From Parvularculaceae bacterium (GTDB taxonomy: Bacteria; Pseudomonadota; Alphaproteobacteria; Caulobacterales; Parvularculaceae), in NCBI GenBank assembly GCA_028284065.1, contig JANQSJ010000008.1, forward strand, positions 434,001-498,000: DNA of 64,000 nt, read 5' to 3'. Under the pieces are notes generated by a model that was not told the DNA's origin, made no database searches, and saw nothing but the letters and a program-made list of their open reading frames with translations. How positions within the stretch are numbered: position 1 is the stretch's first letter; each line of letters begins with the position of its first letter. Made by a program: the position numbers and the translations under genes. Below, piece after piece: positions 8,804-19,503 of this stretch.

Positions 8804-11395
8804 ATGGCCCGCTATCATCCGAAGACAGTCGAACCGAACTGGCGCGACCGCTGGGCCGCGGCCGACGTCTTCCGCACGCGCGACGATTCGAACCGACCGA
8901 AATACTATGTGCTCGAGATGTTTCCCTATCCGTCGGGCCGCATCCACATTGGGCATGTGCGCAATTACGCGATGGGCGACGTCATCGCCCGCTACAAACG
9001 CGCCCGGGGGTTCAATGTCCTCCATCCCATGGGCTGGGACGCCTTCGGCATGCCGGCGGAGAACGCCGCCATGCAGACCGGCAAGCACCCCGCCGAGTGG
9101 ACGCGCCGGAACATCGAGGACATGCGCGGCCAATTAAAGCGCATGGGCCTGTCGATCGACTGGTCGCGCGAATTCGCCACCTGCGATCCGTCCTATTACC
9201 GGCACCAGCAGAAGCTCTTTCTTGATTTCTGGAAGGCCGGCTTCGTTGAGCGCCGCGAAAGCGCGGTCAACTGGGACCCGGTCGACCATACCGTTCTCGC
9301 CAATGAGCAGGTGATCGACGGCAAGGGCTGGCGGTCCGGCGCGCCCGTGGAGCGGCGCAAGCTGTCGCAATGGTTCTTCCGCATCACCGACATGGCCGAC
9401 GACCTCCTCGCCGCGCTCGACGACGGGCGGCTCGACGGCTGGCCGGAGAATGTCCGGCTCATGCAGCGCAACTGGATCGGCAAATCCAAGGGCCTGACCA
9501 TGCGCTTCGCTTTCGCCGACGGCGCGGCGGCCCCGAACGGCGCGAAGGACGTTGAGATCTACACGACGCGGCCGGACACGCTTTACGGCGCGTCCTTCAT
9601 CGCGCTGGCGCCCGATCATCCGATTACGCAGGGTTTCGCTCAATCCGATCCGGCGCTGAAGGCGTTCATCGCCGAATGCGACAAGGTCGGCACCTCCGAA
9701 GAAGCGCTCGAAAAGGCCGAGAAGCTCGGATACGAGCTGCCGCTCAAAGCCGTTCATCCGTTCAAGGAAGCATGGACGCTACCCGTCGTCGTGGCGAACT
9801 TCGTCCTGATGCAGTACGGCTCGGGCGCGATATTCGGCTGCCCGGCGCATGACCAGCGCGACCTCGATTTCGCGAGGAAATACGACCTCGGCGTGACGCC
9901 GGTGGTGCTGCCGCCGGACGCCGACCCGGCGACCTTCGAGATCGAAAACGAAGCCTATATCGGGCCCGGAAAGCTCTTCAATTCCGAGTTTCTCGACGGC
10001 CTGTCCGTCGAGGACGGCATCGCGGCGGCGATCGCGAAGATCGAAGAGATGGACGCCGGCGAGGCGACGACGAATTACCGCCTGCGCGACTGGGGCGTCT
10101 CCCGCCAGCGCTATTGGGGTTGTCCCATCCCGATCATCCATTGCGACGCGTGCGGCGTCGTGCCGGTTCCGGAAGATCAGCTCCCGGTGGAATTGCCGGA
10201 GGTCGACGCGAGCGAATTTCAAACGCCCGGCAACCCGCTCGATCGCGCGGAAGACTGGAGGCGCGTTATCTGTCCGGAATGCGGCCGCGAGGCCCGCCGG
10301 GAGACCGACACCCTCGACACCTTCGTCGATTCAAGCTGGTACTTTGCGCGGTTCGCCGCGCCCGCGGAGGATGCGCCGACGGACCCGGACCAGGCGGATT
10401 ACTGGCTTCCCGTCGACCAGTATATCGGCGGCATTGAGCACGCGATCCTGCACCTTCTTTACGCCCGCTTCTTCACCCGCGCCATGAAGGCGACGGGCCA
10501 TGTCTCCCTCGACGAGCCGTTCGCCAATCTCTTCACGCAGGGGATGGTGGTTCATGCGACGTATAGGGATGAAAATGGCGAATGGGTGCTTCCAGAAGAC
10601 GTCGAGCTGAAGGAAGGCGCCCACGTTCACGCCGCGACCGGCGCGCCTGTCGCAGTCGGCCCCATCGAAAAAATGTCGAAGTCGAAGCGCAATGTCGTCG
10701 CGCCGGAAGAGATCGCGGACACTTATGGGGCGGACGCGGCGCGCTGGTTCATGCTCTCCGACTCGCCGCCCGAACGCGACGTGGAATGGACCGACGCGGG
10801 CGTCACCGGCGCCTGGAAGCTCATCAACCGGATCTGGGAGACCGTCGAACCTTCGGCCGGGATCCTGAAGGACGGCGAACCGGTGATGGCCAACAAGCCG
10901 GACGAGGCGACGCTCGCCCTGCGGCGGGCCGCCCATGGCGCGATCGACGGGGTCACGTCCGACATTGAGGGCTTTCGCTTCAACAAGGCGATCGCGCGCC
11001 TCTATGAATTCCTGAATGCGCTGCGCAAGTCGGAGGCCGTCGACGACGCGGCGCGCGCCGAGGCGCTGTCGGCGCTTACGCGCCTGATTGCGCCGTTCAC
11101 GCCGCATCTCGCCGAGGAATGCTGGGCGCTCCTTACCAACGGCGCGCGCGGCTTTGTCTGCGATGCGCCCTGGCCGAATGCGGATCCCGCGCTCCTGAAG
11201 CAGGACCTCATCACCCTGCCCGTACAGGTAAACGGCAAACGGCGGGCGGAGATCGCCGCGCCCGCCGACCTTGGCTCGAAGGAGATCGAGACGCTGGCGC
11301 TTGAAAACGCCGACGTCCGCAAGTTCGTAGACGGAAAATCGATCAAAAAGATCATTGTCGTGCCCGGCCGCATCGTGAACATCGTCGCGGCGTGA
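8804..11395 (+). CDS. leuS: Leucyl-tRNA synthetase
   Basis: An 863-residue class Ia synthetase that charges tRNA-Leu. The HIGH motif is at residues 48-51 and KMSKS at about 623-627, with the CP1 editing insertion between them and the anticodon-binding and C-terminal domains after. Length matches bacterial LeuRS. The stop overlaps a GTG of the next frame, but the next gene (lptE) is better started at 11,434. Confidence 0.98.
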   Translation: MARYHPKTVEPNWRDRWAAADVFRTRDDSNRPKYYVLEMFPYPSGRIHIGHVRNYAMGDVIARYKRARGFNVLHPMGWDAFGMPAENAAMQTGKHPAEWTRRNIEDMRGQLKRMGLSIDWSREFATCDPSYYRHQQKLFLDFWKAGFVERRESAVNWDPVDHTVLANEQVIDGKGWRSGAPVERRKLSQWFFRITDMADDLLAALDDGRLDGWPENVRLMQRNWIGKSKGLTMRFAFADGAAAPNGAKDVEIYTTRPDTLYGASFIALAPDHPITQGFAQSDPALKAFIAECDKVGTSEEALEKAEKLGYELPLKAVHPFKEAWTLPVVVANFVLMQYGSGAIFGCPAHDQRDLDFARKYDLGVTPVVLPPDADPATFEIENEAYIGPGKLFNSEFLDGLSVEDGIAAAIAKIEEMDAGEATTNYRLRDWGVSRQRYWGCPIPIIHCDACGVVPVPEDQLPVELPEVDASEFQTPGNPLDRAEDWRRVICPECGREARRETDTLDTFVDSSWYFARFAAPAEDAPTDPDQADYWLPVDQYIGGIEHAILHLLYARFFTRAMKATGHVSLDEPFANLFTQGMVVHATYRDENGEWVLPEDVELKEGAHVHAATGAPVAVGPIEKMSKSKRNVVAPEEIADTYGADAARWFMLSDSPPERDVEWTDAGVTGAWKLINRIWETVEPSAGILKDGEPVMANKPDEATLALRRAAHGAIDGVTSDIEGFRFNKAIARLYEFLNALRKSEAVDDAARAEALSALTRLIAPFTPHLAEECWALLTNGARGFVCDAPWPNADPALLKQDLITLPVQVNGKRRAEIAAPADLGSKEIETLALENADVRKFVDGKSIKKIIVVPGRIVNIVAA

Positions 11396-11433
11396 AGATC
11401 GGCGCGGATAACAAGGGCGGGAGAAGAAAGACG

Positions 11434-12147
11434 ATGAAATGGACCTTCGCCATCGGCGTGTCGTCCCTGTGCCTCTTCGCCGCCGGCTGCGGGTTTCAGC
11501 CGCTCTACGCGACCGCCGCTGAAGATAGCGTGGTCAGCCTTTCCAACGTCCGCCTGGTGGGCGTGACCGGCCGCGGCGCGCTCGTCCAGTCGATCAATGA
11601 CGCCTTCCATGACCGCGCCTTCTCCGCCGGCGGCGAGGCGCAATACGATCTCGGCGTCATGGTCGAGGAAAGCGCGCGGCCGCTGGCGGTGCAGATCGAC
11701 GCCACGGTCAGCCGCTTCAGCTACGAAATCCGAGGTCTCTACAGCATCACCGAAACATTGACCGGGAAGCGAGTGTCCGGCGCGGTGACGTCGGTCGCCT
11801 CGTTCAATGTGGTGACGTCGAATTATTCGACGCTCGTCGCCGAGCAGGCGGCCCGCGACAAGGCGGCGCGCCAGCTTATCACGCTGATCGAACGCGACGC
11901 GCTCCTGAAGCTCTCCCGCACCAGAAAGGCGGCGGACGAAGCCATCGAAGACGACCCGATCATCGCAGACGATACCCTCGTCGACATTTACACCGGCGCA
12001 GACCCCCGGGACCCGGGCGCGGAACTCCTGGATGAGACGGACGCGGACGCCATCTGGAATGATATCGTGCGCCCAGCGCCGGAACCGGAACCGGAGGCGC
12101 AGCCGGCGCCGATTGAGATCGACGACATTCAGACTCCGGAGGGATGA
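11434..12147 (+). CDS. lptE: LPS-assembly lipoprotein LptE
   Basis: A 237-residue lipoprotein. The ATG at 11,434 has a purine-rich ribosome site (GGGAGAAG) and gives the signal MKWTFAIGVSSLCLFAAGC with the lipobox AAGC, followed by GFQPLYA, a hallmark of LptE. LptE plugs the LptD barrel and helps insert LPS into the outer leaflet. The ~60-residue C-terminal tail is acidic and Pro/Glu rich and probably disordered. Position between leuS and holA is conserved in alphaproteobacteria. Confidence 0.92.
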   Translation: MKWTFAIGVSSLCLFAAGCGFQPLYATAAEDSVVSLSNVRLVGVTGRGALVQSINDAFHDRAFSAGGEAQYDLGVMVEESARPLAVQIDATVSRFSYEIRGLYSITETLTGKRVSGAVTSVASFNVVTSNYSTLVAEQAARDKAARQLITLIERDALLKLSRTRKAADEAIEDDPIIADDTLVDIYTGADPRDPGAELLDETDADAIWNDIVRPAPEPEPEAQPAPIEIDDIQTPEG

Positions 12148-12165
12148 TAGGGAGGCTGCGGGGCC

Positions 12166-13221
12166 ATGGCGGCGCTAAAGGCGAACGCGATTGCGTCCTT
12201 CATCAGGGCGCCAGGCGAGGATATCGGCGCCGCCCTCATTTACGGGCCGGACGCGGGCCTCGTGCGCGAGCGGGCGACGTCCGTCTCCCGACAGGTGACG
12301 CCGGACCTCAACGATCCGTTCAATGCGATTGAATTCACCGATCAGGACCTCAAGGCGGAGCCATCTCGGCTCGCGGACGAGGCGGCGGCGCTTTCCTTCG
12401 CGGGCGGACGCCGCCTCATCCGTTTACGGACGGTGGGCGACGCCGCGTCTCAGGCCGCGAAGCGCCTTATCGACGGCCTCGACGGGGGCTACCTAAAGGC
12501 GAATGCGCTTGTCGTTATTGAGGCGGGCGATCTCGCCAAGTCGTCAAAGCTGCGCAAGATGTTTGAGGCGGCGAAGCGCGCCGTCGCCATCCCCTGCTAC
12601 GAAGACAAGCCGGAGGATGTCGCGGCGCTTGCAAAAGCGATGGCCGGCGAGCACGGACTGTCCTTCGACGAAGACGCCCTTGCCTACGCCGTCTCGCTCC
12701 TCGGCGTCGATCGCGGCGTCAGCGCGTCGGAACTGCGCAAGCTCATCGACTATGTCGGCCCGACGGGCGCCGCGCGCGAAGCCGACCTCATCACGGTCGA
12801 GGATGTGCGCGCCACCCTCGTCGACACGACCGCGGACGCCGTCGACGCTGTCGCCGGGGCCGCGCTCGACGGCCGCCAGGAAAGGCTTTCCGCGGCCCTC
12901 AGACGCAGCGCCGCCGCTGGCGCAAGCGAGATCGGCCTTTTGCGCGGACTGCAGCGGGGCGTCGCGCGGCTGTCATCGGCGCAGGACGCAATCGCCGCCG
13001 GCGCCAATGCGCGCGACGCCATGAAGCGTCTGCGTCCGCCGGTTTTCTTCGGCGAACAGGCGGCGTTTTCCGCGCGCCTCAGGTCGTGGCCGCGCGCAAA
13101 GCTCGCCGTGGCGATGGATACGCTGCTTGACGCAGAGGCCGCGGCGAAATCCACCGGCGCACCGCAGCGGGCGATCGTGGAACGCGCCGCCATGCGCCTC
13201 GCCGCCTTGGCGGCGCGCTAA
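12166..13221 (+). CDS. holA: DNA polymerase III subunit delta
   Basis: A 351-residue HolA, the clamp-loader subunit that opens the beta clamp. It has the AAA+-like N-terminal domain without Walker motifs, IYGPDAGLVRERA near the start, a central ALVVIEAGDL stretch and the C-terminal collar domain ending in ERAAMRLAALA. The start ATG follows a GGAGG-like site inside the end of lptE's short spacer. The usual next gene in this order is parB, but an MFS gene intervenes here. Confidence 0.93.
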   Translation: MAALKANAIASFIRAPGEDIGAALIYGPDAGLVRERATSVSRQVTPDLNDPFNAIEFTDQDLKAEPSRLADEAAALSFAGGRRLIRLRTVGDAASQAAKRLIDGLDGGYLKANALVVIEAGDLAKSSKLRKMFEAAKRAVAIPCYEDKPEDVAALAKAMAGEHGLSFDEDALAYAVSLLGVDRGVSASELRKLIDYVGPTGAAREADLITVEDVRATLVDTTADAVDAVAGAALDGRQERLSAALRRSAAAGASEIGLLRGLQRGVARLSSAQDAIAAGANARDAMKRLRPPVFFGEQAAFSARLRSWPRAKLAVAMDTLLDAEAAAKSTGAPQRAIVERAAMRLAALAAR

Positions 13222-13502
13222 GGGCCTTGTCGAGCATGCCCGCCGCCCATTCATCGACAGACAATCAGACCTTCGTTTCCCGGTGACGATATGGTTCAGG
13301 CTCTTGGTCAACAAGAAACCGAGCCCGAAGCGGCCATGGCATCGGTCGGCGGATGTCTGATGATCCGATCATGGGAGACTTTGCAGGTATTTCTGATGGG
13401 CTCTGAGGGAACGCCGGTTCTTTGGCCCAGCCCTTAAGGCCTCCTTGCGAAGGCGACGCCCTCGCCGCTGCGCCGTGTCCGGACGAAACCGGCGCATCGG
13501 GG

Positions 13503-14867
13503 ATGTCGCCGCGCGCGCGGCGCCGCGTCCTCGCCGCCTGCATCCTCGCATCGTCCATGGCGTTCATTGACGGCTCGGCATTGACGGTCGCCGCGCCGTC
13601 GATCAGCAACGAGTTCCGGATGAGCTTCGCCGCGCTTCAATGGGTATTCAACGCCTACGGCCTGGCGCTCGCGGGGCTGACCATGGCGGGCGGCGCCCTC
13701 GCCGACCATTATGGCCGCGCGCGCATCCTCGGCATCGGCGTCGCCGGCTTTGTCCTCGCCTCGATCGCATGCGCTACGTCAACGTCGCCAGCGGCTCTCA
13801 TCGGCGCACGGTTCGTACAAGGGGTCGCCGCAGCGCTCCTGACGCCGGCGAGCCTCGCCCTTATTGCGGCGATTTATCCGAAGGCGGAACGCGGCGCGGC
13901 GATCGGCGCGTGGGCGGCGGCGTCCGCTTTGACGACGGCCGGCGGGCCGATGCTCGGCGGCTGGCTCACCGACACGCTCAGTTGGCGATGGATCTTCTGG
14001 ATCAATGCGCCGATCGCTGTCGCTTCCATCCTGCTTCTCCTGCGCCATGCGCCTCGGGAGGCGACGAGCGGCCTTGAGTTCGACTTTCAGGGCGCGGCGC
14101 TCCTGACGGTGACGCTCACCGCGTTTGCGCTTGCGCTCGCCTCTCTATCAGGCGGCGAAGGGGCGGCGGACGCCGCTACGCGTCCGGCGGCGCTCGGGGG
14201 CGCAGGCGCGATCGGGATTCTCATCGGCGTTGTCGGCGCGGCGGCTTTCTGGCGGCGGCTTAAGAGCGCGCCGCATCCGATCGCGCCGCCGGCGCTTCTT
14301 GCGGCGCCCGCCTTCGTGCGGATCAACGCCGCCACATTCTGCCTGTATGCCGGATTATCCGTTCTGTTCTTCCTGCTGCCATTCGAACTCATCGACAGGC
14401 GCGGCTTTGACGCCACCCTCGCCGGCGCCGCCTTTTTGCCGTTTACGCTGGCGGTCGGTCTCCTGTCGCAGGCGTTTGGTCGGCTTGCTGATCGTTTTGG
14501 CGCGAACCTCCTGATCGCCGCCGGCGCAGGGGTAAGCGCGCTTTCGTTTATCTGGTTCGCAATGACGCAAGAAGCGGGCGCGATCGCCGGCGTCGCGGCG
14601 CCGATGGCGCTCCTTGGGCTCGCCTTCGCGCTGCTTGTCGCGCCCTTGAGCGCCGCGGCTCTCGGCGCAGCGTCGGAAGCGGATCAGGGCGTCGCCTCCG
14701 GCGTCAACAACACCGTCAGCCGCATCGCCCAGATGTCTGGCGTCGGCGTCGCAGCCGCGCTCATCGGATATCCGGGAGGGTTTCAGATTGGTCTCGCCGC
14801 CGCCGCGATCCTCGCGATGGCGGCGGCAACGGCCGCCCTGCCGAATAGGACCCGCGCGGCCGGCTAG
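13503..14867 (+). CDS. MFS transporter, DHA2 (EmrB/QacA) family
   Basis: A 454-residue multi-spanning transporter with about 14 predicted helices, starting MSPRARRRVL at 13,503 (an in-frame upstream ATG at 13,422 would add a non-hydrophobic tail). The first helices contain FIDGSALTVAAPSI and FNAYGLALAGL, typical of drug:H+ antiporters, with the motif DHYGRARILG between helices 2 and 3. The substrate is unknown. It lies between holA and parB, overlapping the end of parB by 4 nt in convergent orientation, an interruption of an otherwise conserved block. Confidence 0.88.
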   Translation: MSPRARRRVLAACILASSMAFIDGSALTVAAPSISNEFRMSFAALQWVFNAYGLALAGLTMAGGALADHYGRARILGIGVAGFVLASIACATSTSPAALIGARFVQGVAAALLTPASLALIAAIYPKAERGAAIGAWAAASALTTAGGPMLGGWLTDTLSWRWIFWINAPIAVASILLLLRHAPREATSGLEFDFQGAALLTVTLTAFALALASLSGGEGAADAATRPAALGGAGAIGILIGVVGAAAFWRRLKSAPHPIAPPALLAAPAFVRINAATFCLYAGLSVLFFLLPFELIDRRGFDATLAGAAFLPFTLAVGLLSQAFGRLADRFGANLLIAAGAGVSALSFIWFAMTQEAGAIAGVAAPMALLGLAFALLVAPLSAAALGAASEADQGVASGVNNTVSRIAQMSGVGVAAALIGYPGGFQIGLAAAAILAMAAATAALPNRTRAAG

Positions 14868-15865
14868 ACGCCTGCGCCCATCAACCGGCGGGTGACGTCG
14901 TCGAGCTGATCGAGGGTGAGGTACTTGATGCGGACCTCGCCGCCGGCGCCTTTTGTATGCTCGATGGAGACGTCGAGGCCGAGGGCCGCGGCGAGATCGT
15001 TCTCAAGCGCGCGCGTATCGGCGTCCTTCAGGCCGCCGGACGCCGGGGCGGCGGTCTGGCCCTTTTTGTCGCCATCGGCCCGTTTCTTCGCGCTGGCGTC
15101 GGGCCGTCCGCTCGCCGCCTGCACGAGACGCTCCGTATCCCGCACCGAAAGGCCGCGCGCGAGAACAGCGCCGAGCGCCGCTTCCGGGTTCGGCGCGCCC
15201 AGCATGGCGCGCGCATGGCCCATTGAGATTTCATTCGCGCGCAGTGCGTCGAGACACCGTTCCGGCAGGGCGAGAAGGCGCATGATGTTCGCAATGTGGC
15301 TTCGCGACTTGCCGACGGCGCGCGCGATCTCCTCCTGCGTGCGGCCGTAATGCTCCGACAGACGCTGATAGGCCTGCGCCTCTTCGACGGCGTTCAGGTC
15401 GACGCGCTGAACGTTTTCGATCAGCGCGATTTCCGCGGTCTCCTCATCCGTCAGGGTACGGATGACAACCGGCACTTCGTGCAGTTGCGCGCGCTGAGCG
15501 GCCCGCCAGCGGCGTTCGCCGGCGACGATCTCGTAATTGTCAGGGCCGACGGGCCGGACGAGGATCGGCTGCAGCATGCCGCGCGCCTCGATGGAGTCGG
15601 CAAGCTCGGCGAGCGCGTCCTCATTGAAATGGCGGCGCGGTTGGTCGGGATTGGGATTCAGAAATTCGATCGGCAGGCTCGCCTGGCGCCGTGCGGGGAT
15701 CGCGGCCCCGTCCGGGGCCGCTTCCGCCGGCTCGCCCGTCGGCGCCGCCTCATCGGGCGGACCGATGTCGCCGAGCAAGGCGTCAAGCCCGCGCCCGAGC
15801 CCGCCACGCGCGGAACCGGACGCTTCCGTCGATCGACCGCGTCTTTTCGCCATCGCCGCCATCAT
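14864..15865 (-). CDS. parB: Chromosome partitioning protein ParB
   Basis: A 333-residue ParB/Spo0J-type CTPase that loads at parS and spreads as a sliding clamp. After the N-terminal GLGRGLDALLGD (ParA-stimulating region), the CTP-binding core has GERRWRAAQ and ENVQRVDLN. The helix-turn-helix includes GKSRSHIANIMRLL, and a Lys-rich linker precedes the C-terminal dimer domain. The start is chosen at 15,865 with GGAG just upstream; a longer frame would overlap parA. In operon behind parA, with parS-like sites 1.5-4 kb away. Confidence 0.96.
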   Translation of the reverse strand: MMAAMAKRRGRSTEASGSARGGLGRGLDALLGDIGPPDEAAPTGEPAEAAPDGAAIPARRQASLPIEFLNPNPDQPRRHFNEDALAELADSIEARGMLQPILVRPVGPDNYEIVAGERRWRAAQRAQLHEVPVVIRTLTDEETAEIALIENVQRVDLNAVEEAQAYQRLSEHYGRTQEEIARAVGKSRSHIANIMRLLALPERCLDALRANEISMGHARAMLGAPNPEAALGAVLARGLSVRDTERLVQAASGRPDASAKKRADGDKKGQTAAPASGGLKDADTRALENDLAAALGLDVSIEHTKGAGGEVRIKYLTLDQLDDVTRRLMGAGV

Positions 15866-15875
15866 TCCGCTCCGG

Positions 15876-16694
<819 letters not shown>

Positions 16695-16739
16695 CTGCTT
16701 TTTTTCGCGCGGCGGCGCGATCTCCCTTGCGGCCCAGCG

Positions 16740-17369
16740 CTAGTCTGATTTGCGGTTGATGTCGCGCAGGATCAGGATTCTTGAGCCGGCCTGGGTCGAA
16801 CTCTCCCGCATCTCCACGGTCATACGCCAATATTTTGTGGCCTGCGTCAATTCTTTGTCCACATCTTGTCCCTTCGGAAAAATGCAGATGGTCTGCGGTC
16901 CGGCCACGGCCCCCGCAAGCTCCAACAGCTTCGGCAGCGCCGCAAGCGCCCGCGCAGTGATGACGTCGGGCGCGCGCCGGCCTATCGCTTCAATCCGCTC
17001 CGCCTCGACCGAGACATTGTCGAGACCCATCGCCTGCGCGGCGCCGGCGAGAAAAGCGGCCTTCTTTTTCGTCGATTCGACGAGGGTGACCTGAAGAGCA
17101 TCTCGCATCGCAGCAAGCACGAGCCCGGGAAAGCCGGCGCCGCTGCCGAGGTCGATGAGACTGCGCGCGCCTTCCGGGACGAGCCCCGCCAATTGCGCGC
17201 TGTCGCGGAAGTGGCGGGACCAGCGCTCCGGAAGCGTTGAGCGCGCCACAAGGTTCATCCGACCCGCGGCCTCAATCAGCGCCGCGTCGAACGCCCTGAG
17301 CTTCGCCATCGTTTCACGTGAAACGCCATACTCCGCGGCGAACTCTTCCGGACCATAGATTTCGGCCAA
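16740..17369 (-). CDS. rsmG: 16S rRNA (guanine-N7) methyltransferase RsmG
   Basis: A 209-residue SAM-dependent methyltransferase that methylates G527 of 16S rRNA. It has the SAM motif LIDLGSGAGFPGLVLA near residues 74-89 and the RHFRDSAQL element. The N-terminal peptide YGVSRETM is encoded by a parS-like palindrome at 17,311-17,324, so this coding sequence doubles as a ParB target. Between mnmG and parA. Confidence 0.95.
   Translation of the reverse strand: MAEIYGPEEFAAEYGVSRETMAKLRAFDAALIEAAGRMNLVARSTLPERWSRHFRDSAQLAGLVPEGARSLIDLGSGAGFPGLVLAAMRDALQVTLVESTKKKAAFLAGAAQAMGLDNVSVEAERIEAIGRRAPDVITARALAALPKLLELAGAVAGPQTICIFPKGQDVDKELTQATKYWRMTVEMRESSTQAGSRILILRDINRKSD
17311..17324. other. parS: parS-like site 1 (within rsmG)
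   Basis: The perfect palindrome GTTTCACGTGAAAC, the core of the ParB-binding parS consensus. It encodes VSRET near the RsmG N-terminus. Confidence 0.85.
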
Positions 17370-17470
17370 GTCTGACGCTCCGTGACAGGTCTAGCGCCTA
17401 TAGCCCGACCCGGTAAAAACGCGTCGCCAAAATCCTGAAAAGTGGAGAAATCGCAGGCGCCGCCAAGCAA

Positions 17471-19372
17471 TTAGCCGGCGCGGCGCGCATCATTGCGCTT
17501 GACCCAGGCGAGAATAACCGCGAGCGCCGCAGGCGTGACGCCCTCGATCCGGCCCGCCTGCCCAAGGGTTAACGGCCGAGCCGCGGCCAGGCGCTGCCGC
17601 GCCTCATTGGAGAGACCCTCTATCTCTTCATAGGGCAGATCGGCGCGCAGCCTAAGGCTTTCATCGCGCTTGAAGGCGACGATATCGGCTTGCTGGCGGT
17701 CGAGATAGCCTGCGTAGAGCGCCTCTATCTCCAATTGCTCGACGATCGCGGGAGACAGCTCGCCGAGCTGCGGCCAGATCGCCCTGACGTCCGCGAACGA
17801 GACATTCGGCAGGCTCAGAAGGTCAAGCACGTTCCGGCGGCGGCCGTCCTGATTAACCTTAATGCCACGGCGCAACGCTTCGTTCGGGGTGAGAGCGAGG
17901 TCACGCGCCAGGTTACGCGCTCGGGCGAGGTCGGAACGTTTCACGTGAAACGCCGCCGCCCGGTCCGCACCGACAAGCCCGACGCCCTCGCCCGCCGGCG
18001 TCAGGCGCTGATCGGCGTTGTCCGCGCGCAGGGTCAGACGGTACTCGGCCCGGCTTGTGAACATGCGATAGGGCTCGGTGACGCCGCGGGTCGTCAGGTC
18101 ATCGAGAAGAACGCCGACATAGCCTTCCGACCGGTCGATCGAAAACGCGTCCGCGCCGGACGCCTGAAGGGCCGCGTTCGCCCCGGCCATCAGCCCTTGC
18201 GCGGCCGCTTCTTCATATCCCGTCGTGCCGTTGATCTGGCCCGCCAGGAACAGACCGCCCACGCGCTTCGCCTCCAGCGTCGGGAAGAGCTCACGCGGGT
18301 CCACATAGTCGTATTCAATGGCGTAGCCATAACGCAGCACTCGCGCCCCCTCGAGGCCCGGAATGGAGCGCAGAAACGCGGCCTGGGCGTCCTCGGGAAG
18401 CGAGGTCGAAATGCCGTTCGGATAGACGACGTCCGTGTCGAGGCCCTCCGGCTCAAGGAAAATCTGGTGGCTGTCGCGTTCGGCGAAGCGCACCACCTTG
18501 TCCTCAATTGACGGGCAATAGCGCGGGCCGCGGCCGGAGATTTCCCCGCCATAGGCCGCCGAGCGGTCAATATTCGCTTCGATGATGCGATGGGTTTCAC
18601 GTGAAGTGTGGGTGACGCCGCATGCGATCTGCGGGACCTCAATCCGATCGGTCAGGAAGGAGAACGGGACCGGGTCAGCGTCCGCCGGCTGCATCTCAAG
18701 GCGCGGCCAGTCGATGGTTCGGCCATCAAGGCGCGCGGGGGTGCCTGTTTTCAAGCGGCCCATGCGAAAGCCGGACGCGTAGAGTCGGTCCGACAACCGC
18801 ATCGCCGGCGGTTCAACGCCGTCCTCAGTGGAGGCGCCGCGGGCGCGGCCGGCCGGGATGCGCCGCTCGCCGATATGAATGACGCCTTTCAGAAAGGTGC
18901 CCGTGGTCAGAACGACGGCGCCCGCGCGAAGCTCGGCGCCATCGGCCAGAACGACGCCGGCGACCGTTTCACGTGAAACGCCATCCGCGGAAACGATGAG
19001 GTCCTCTACGGCGCCCTCAATCACATCGAGGCCCTCGATCTCGTTGATCGCCGCCTGCATCGCGCGGCGGTAAAGCGCCCGGTCGGCCTGGGCGCGGGGC
19101 CCGCGCACCGCCGGGCCTTTCGACCTGTTCAGCATGCGGAACTGAATGCCGGCCTGGTCGATGACCCGGCCCATCAGGCCGTCGAGGGCGTCGACCTCAC
19201 GCACCAGATGTCCTTTGCCGAGGCCGCCGATCGCCGGATTGCAGGACATCTCGCCGATGGTCGCCCGCGCATGGGTGACGAGCGCCGTCGCAGCGCCGAG
19301 GCGCGCGGCCGCCGCCGCGGCCTCGCAGCCGGCGTGGCCGCCGCCGATCACAATGACATCGTAGACGTTCAT
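17471..19372 (-). CDS. mnmG: tRNA uridine 5-carboxymethylaminomethyl modification enzyme MnmG (GidA)
   Basis: A 633-residue FAD protein that works with MnmE to modify U34 of certain tRNAs. The start at 19,372 gives [19 protein letters not shown], the dinucleotide-binding motif; the longer frame is not family-like. Also seen: [42 protein letters not shown] and the MnmE-binding C-terminal helices. Three parS-like palindromes lie inside the gene, encoding FHVKR, SRETH and VSRET. Normal length. Confidence 0.97.
   Translation of the reverse strand: MNVYDVIVIGGGHAGCEAAAAAARLGAATALVTHARATIGEMSCNPAIGGLGKGHLVREVDALDGLMGRVIDQAGIQFRMLNRSKGPAVRGPRAQADRALYRRAMQAAINEIEGLDVIEGAVEDLIVSADGVSRETVAGVVLADGAELRAGAVVLTTGTFLKGVIHIGERRIPAGRARGASTEDGVEPPAMRLSDRLYASGFRMGRLKTGTPARLDGRTIDWPRLEMQPADADPVPFSFLTDRIEVPQIACGVTHTSRETHRIIEANIDRSAAYGGEISGRGPRYCPSIEDKVVRFAERDSHQIFLEPEGLDTDVVYPNGISTSLPEDAQAAFLRSIPGLEGARVLRYGYAIEYDYVDPRELFPTLEAKRVGGLFLAGQINGTTGYEEAAAQGLMAGANAALQASGADAFSIDRSEGYVGVLLDDLTTRGVTEPYRMFTSRAEYRLTLRADNADQRLTPAGEGVGLVGADRAAAFHVKRSDLARARNLARDLALTPNEALRRGIKVNQDGRRRNVLDLLSLPNVSFADVRAIWPQLGELSPAIVEQLEIEALYAGYLDRQQADIVAFKRDESLRLRADLPYEEIEGLSNEARQRLAAARPLTLGQAGRIEGVTPAALAVILAWVKRNDARRAG
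17938..17951. other. parS: parS-like site 2 (within mnmG)
   Basis: The perfect palindrome GTTTCACGTGAAAC inside mnmG. Confidence 0.85.
18594..18607. other. Degenerate parS-like site 3 (within mnmG)
   Basis: GTTTCACGTGAAGT keeps the central TTCACGTGAA but breaks the outermost pairs on one side, so ParB binding may be weaker. Confidence 0.55.
18966..18979. other. parS: parS-like site 4 (within mnmG)
   Basis: The perfect palindrome GTTTCACGTGAAAC, encoding VSRET within MnmG. Confidence 0.85.
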
Positions 19373-19465
19373 TCGGTCCGTCCCGCGAAAGAGAACTCCT
19401 CTTTCTCCACCTGACGAGCGAGGCATATAGAAGCGCCGCGGCCCGCGCGCCAGCGGCGAGGCGTT

Positions 19466-19479
19466 TTTTCACGTGAAGC
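19466..19479. other. Degenerate parS-like site 5 (mnmG-mnmE intergenic)
   Basis: TTTTCACGTGAAGC has the TTCACGTGAA core with imperfect outer arms. It lies between the mnmE stop and the mnmG start. Confidence 0.55.
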
Positions 19480-19503
19480 GCTTCCTGCACGTCGGCGACC
19501 GGT

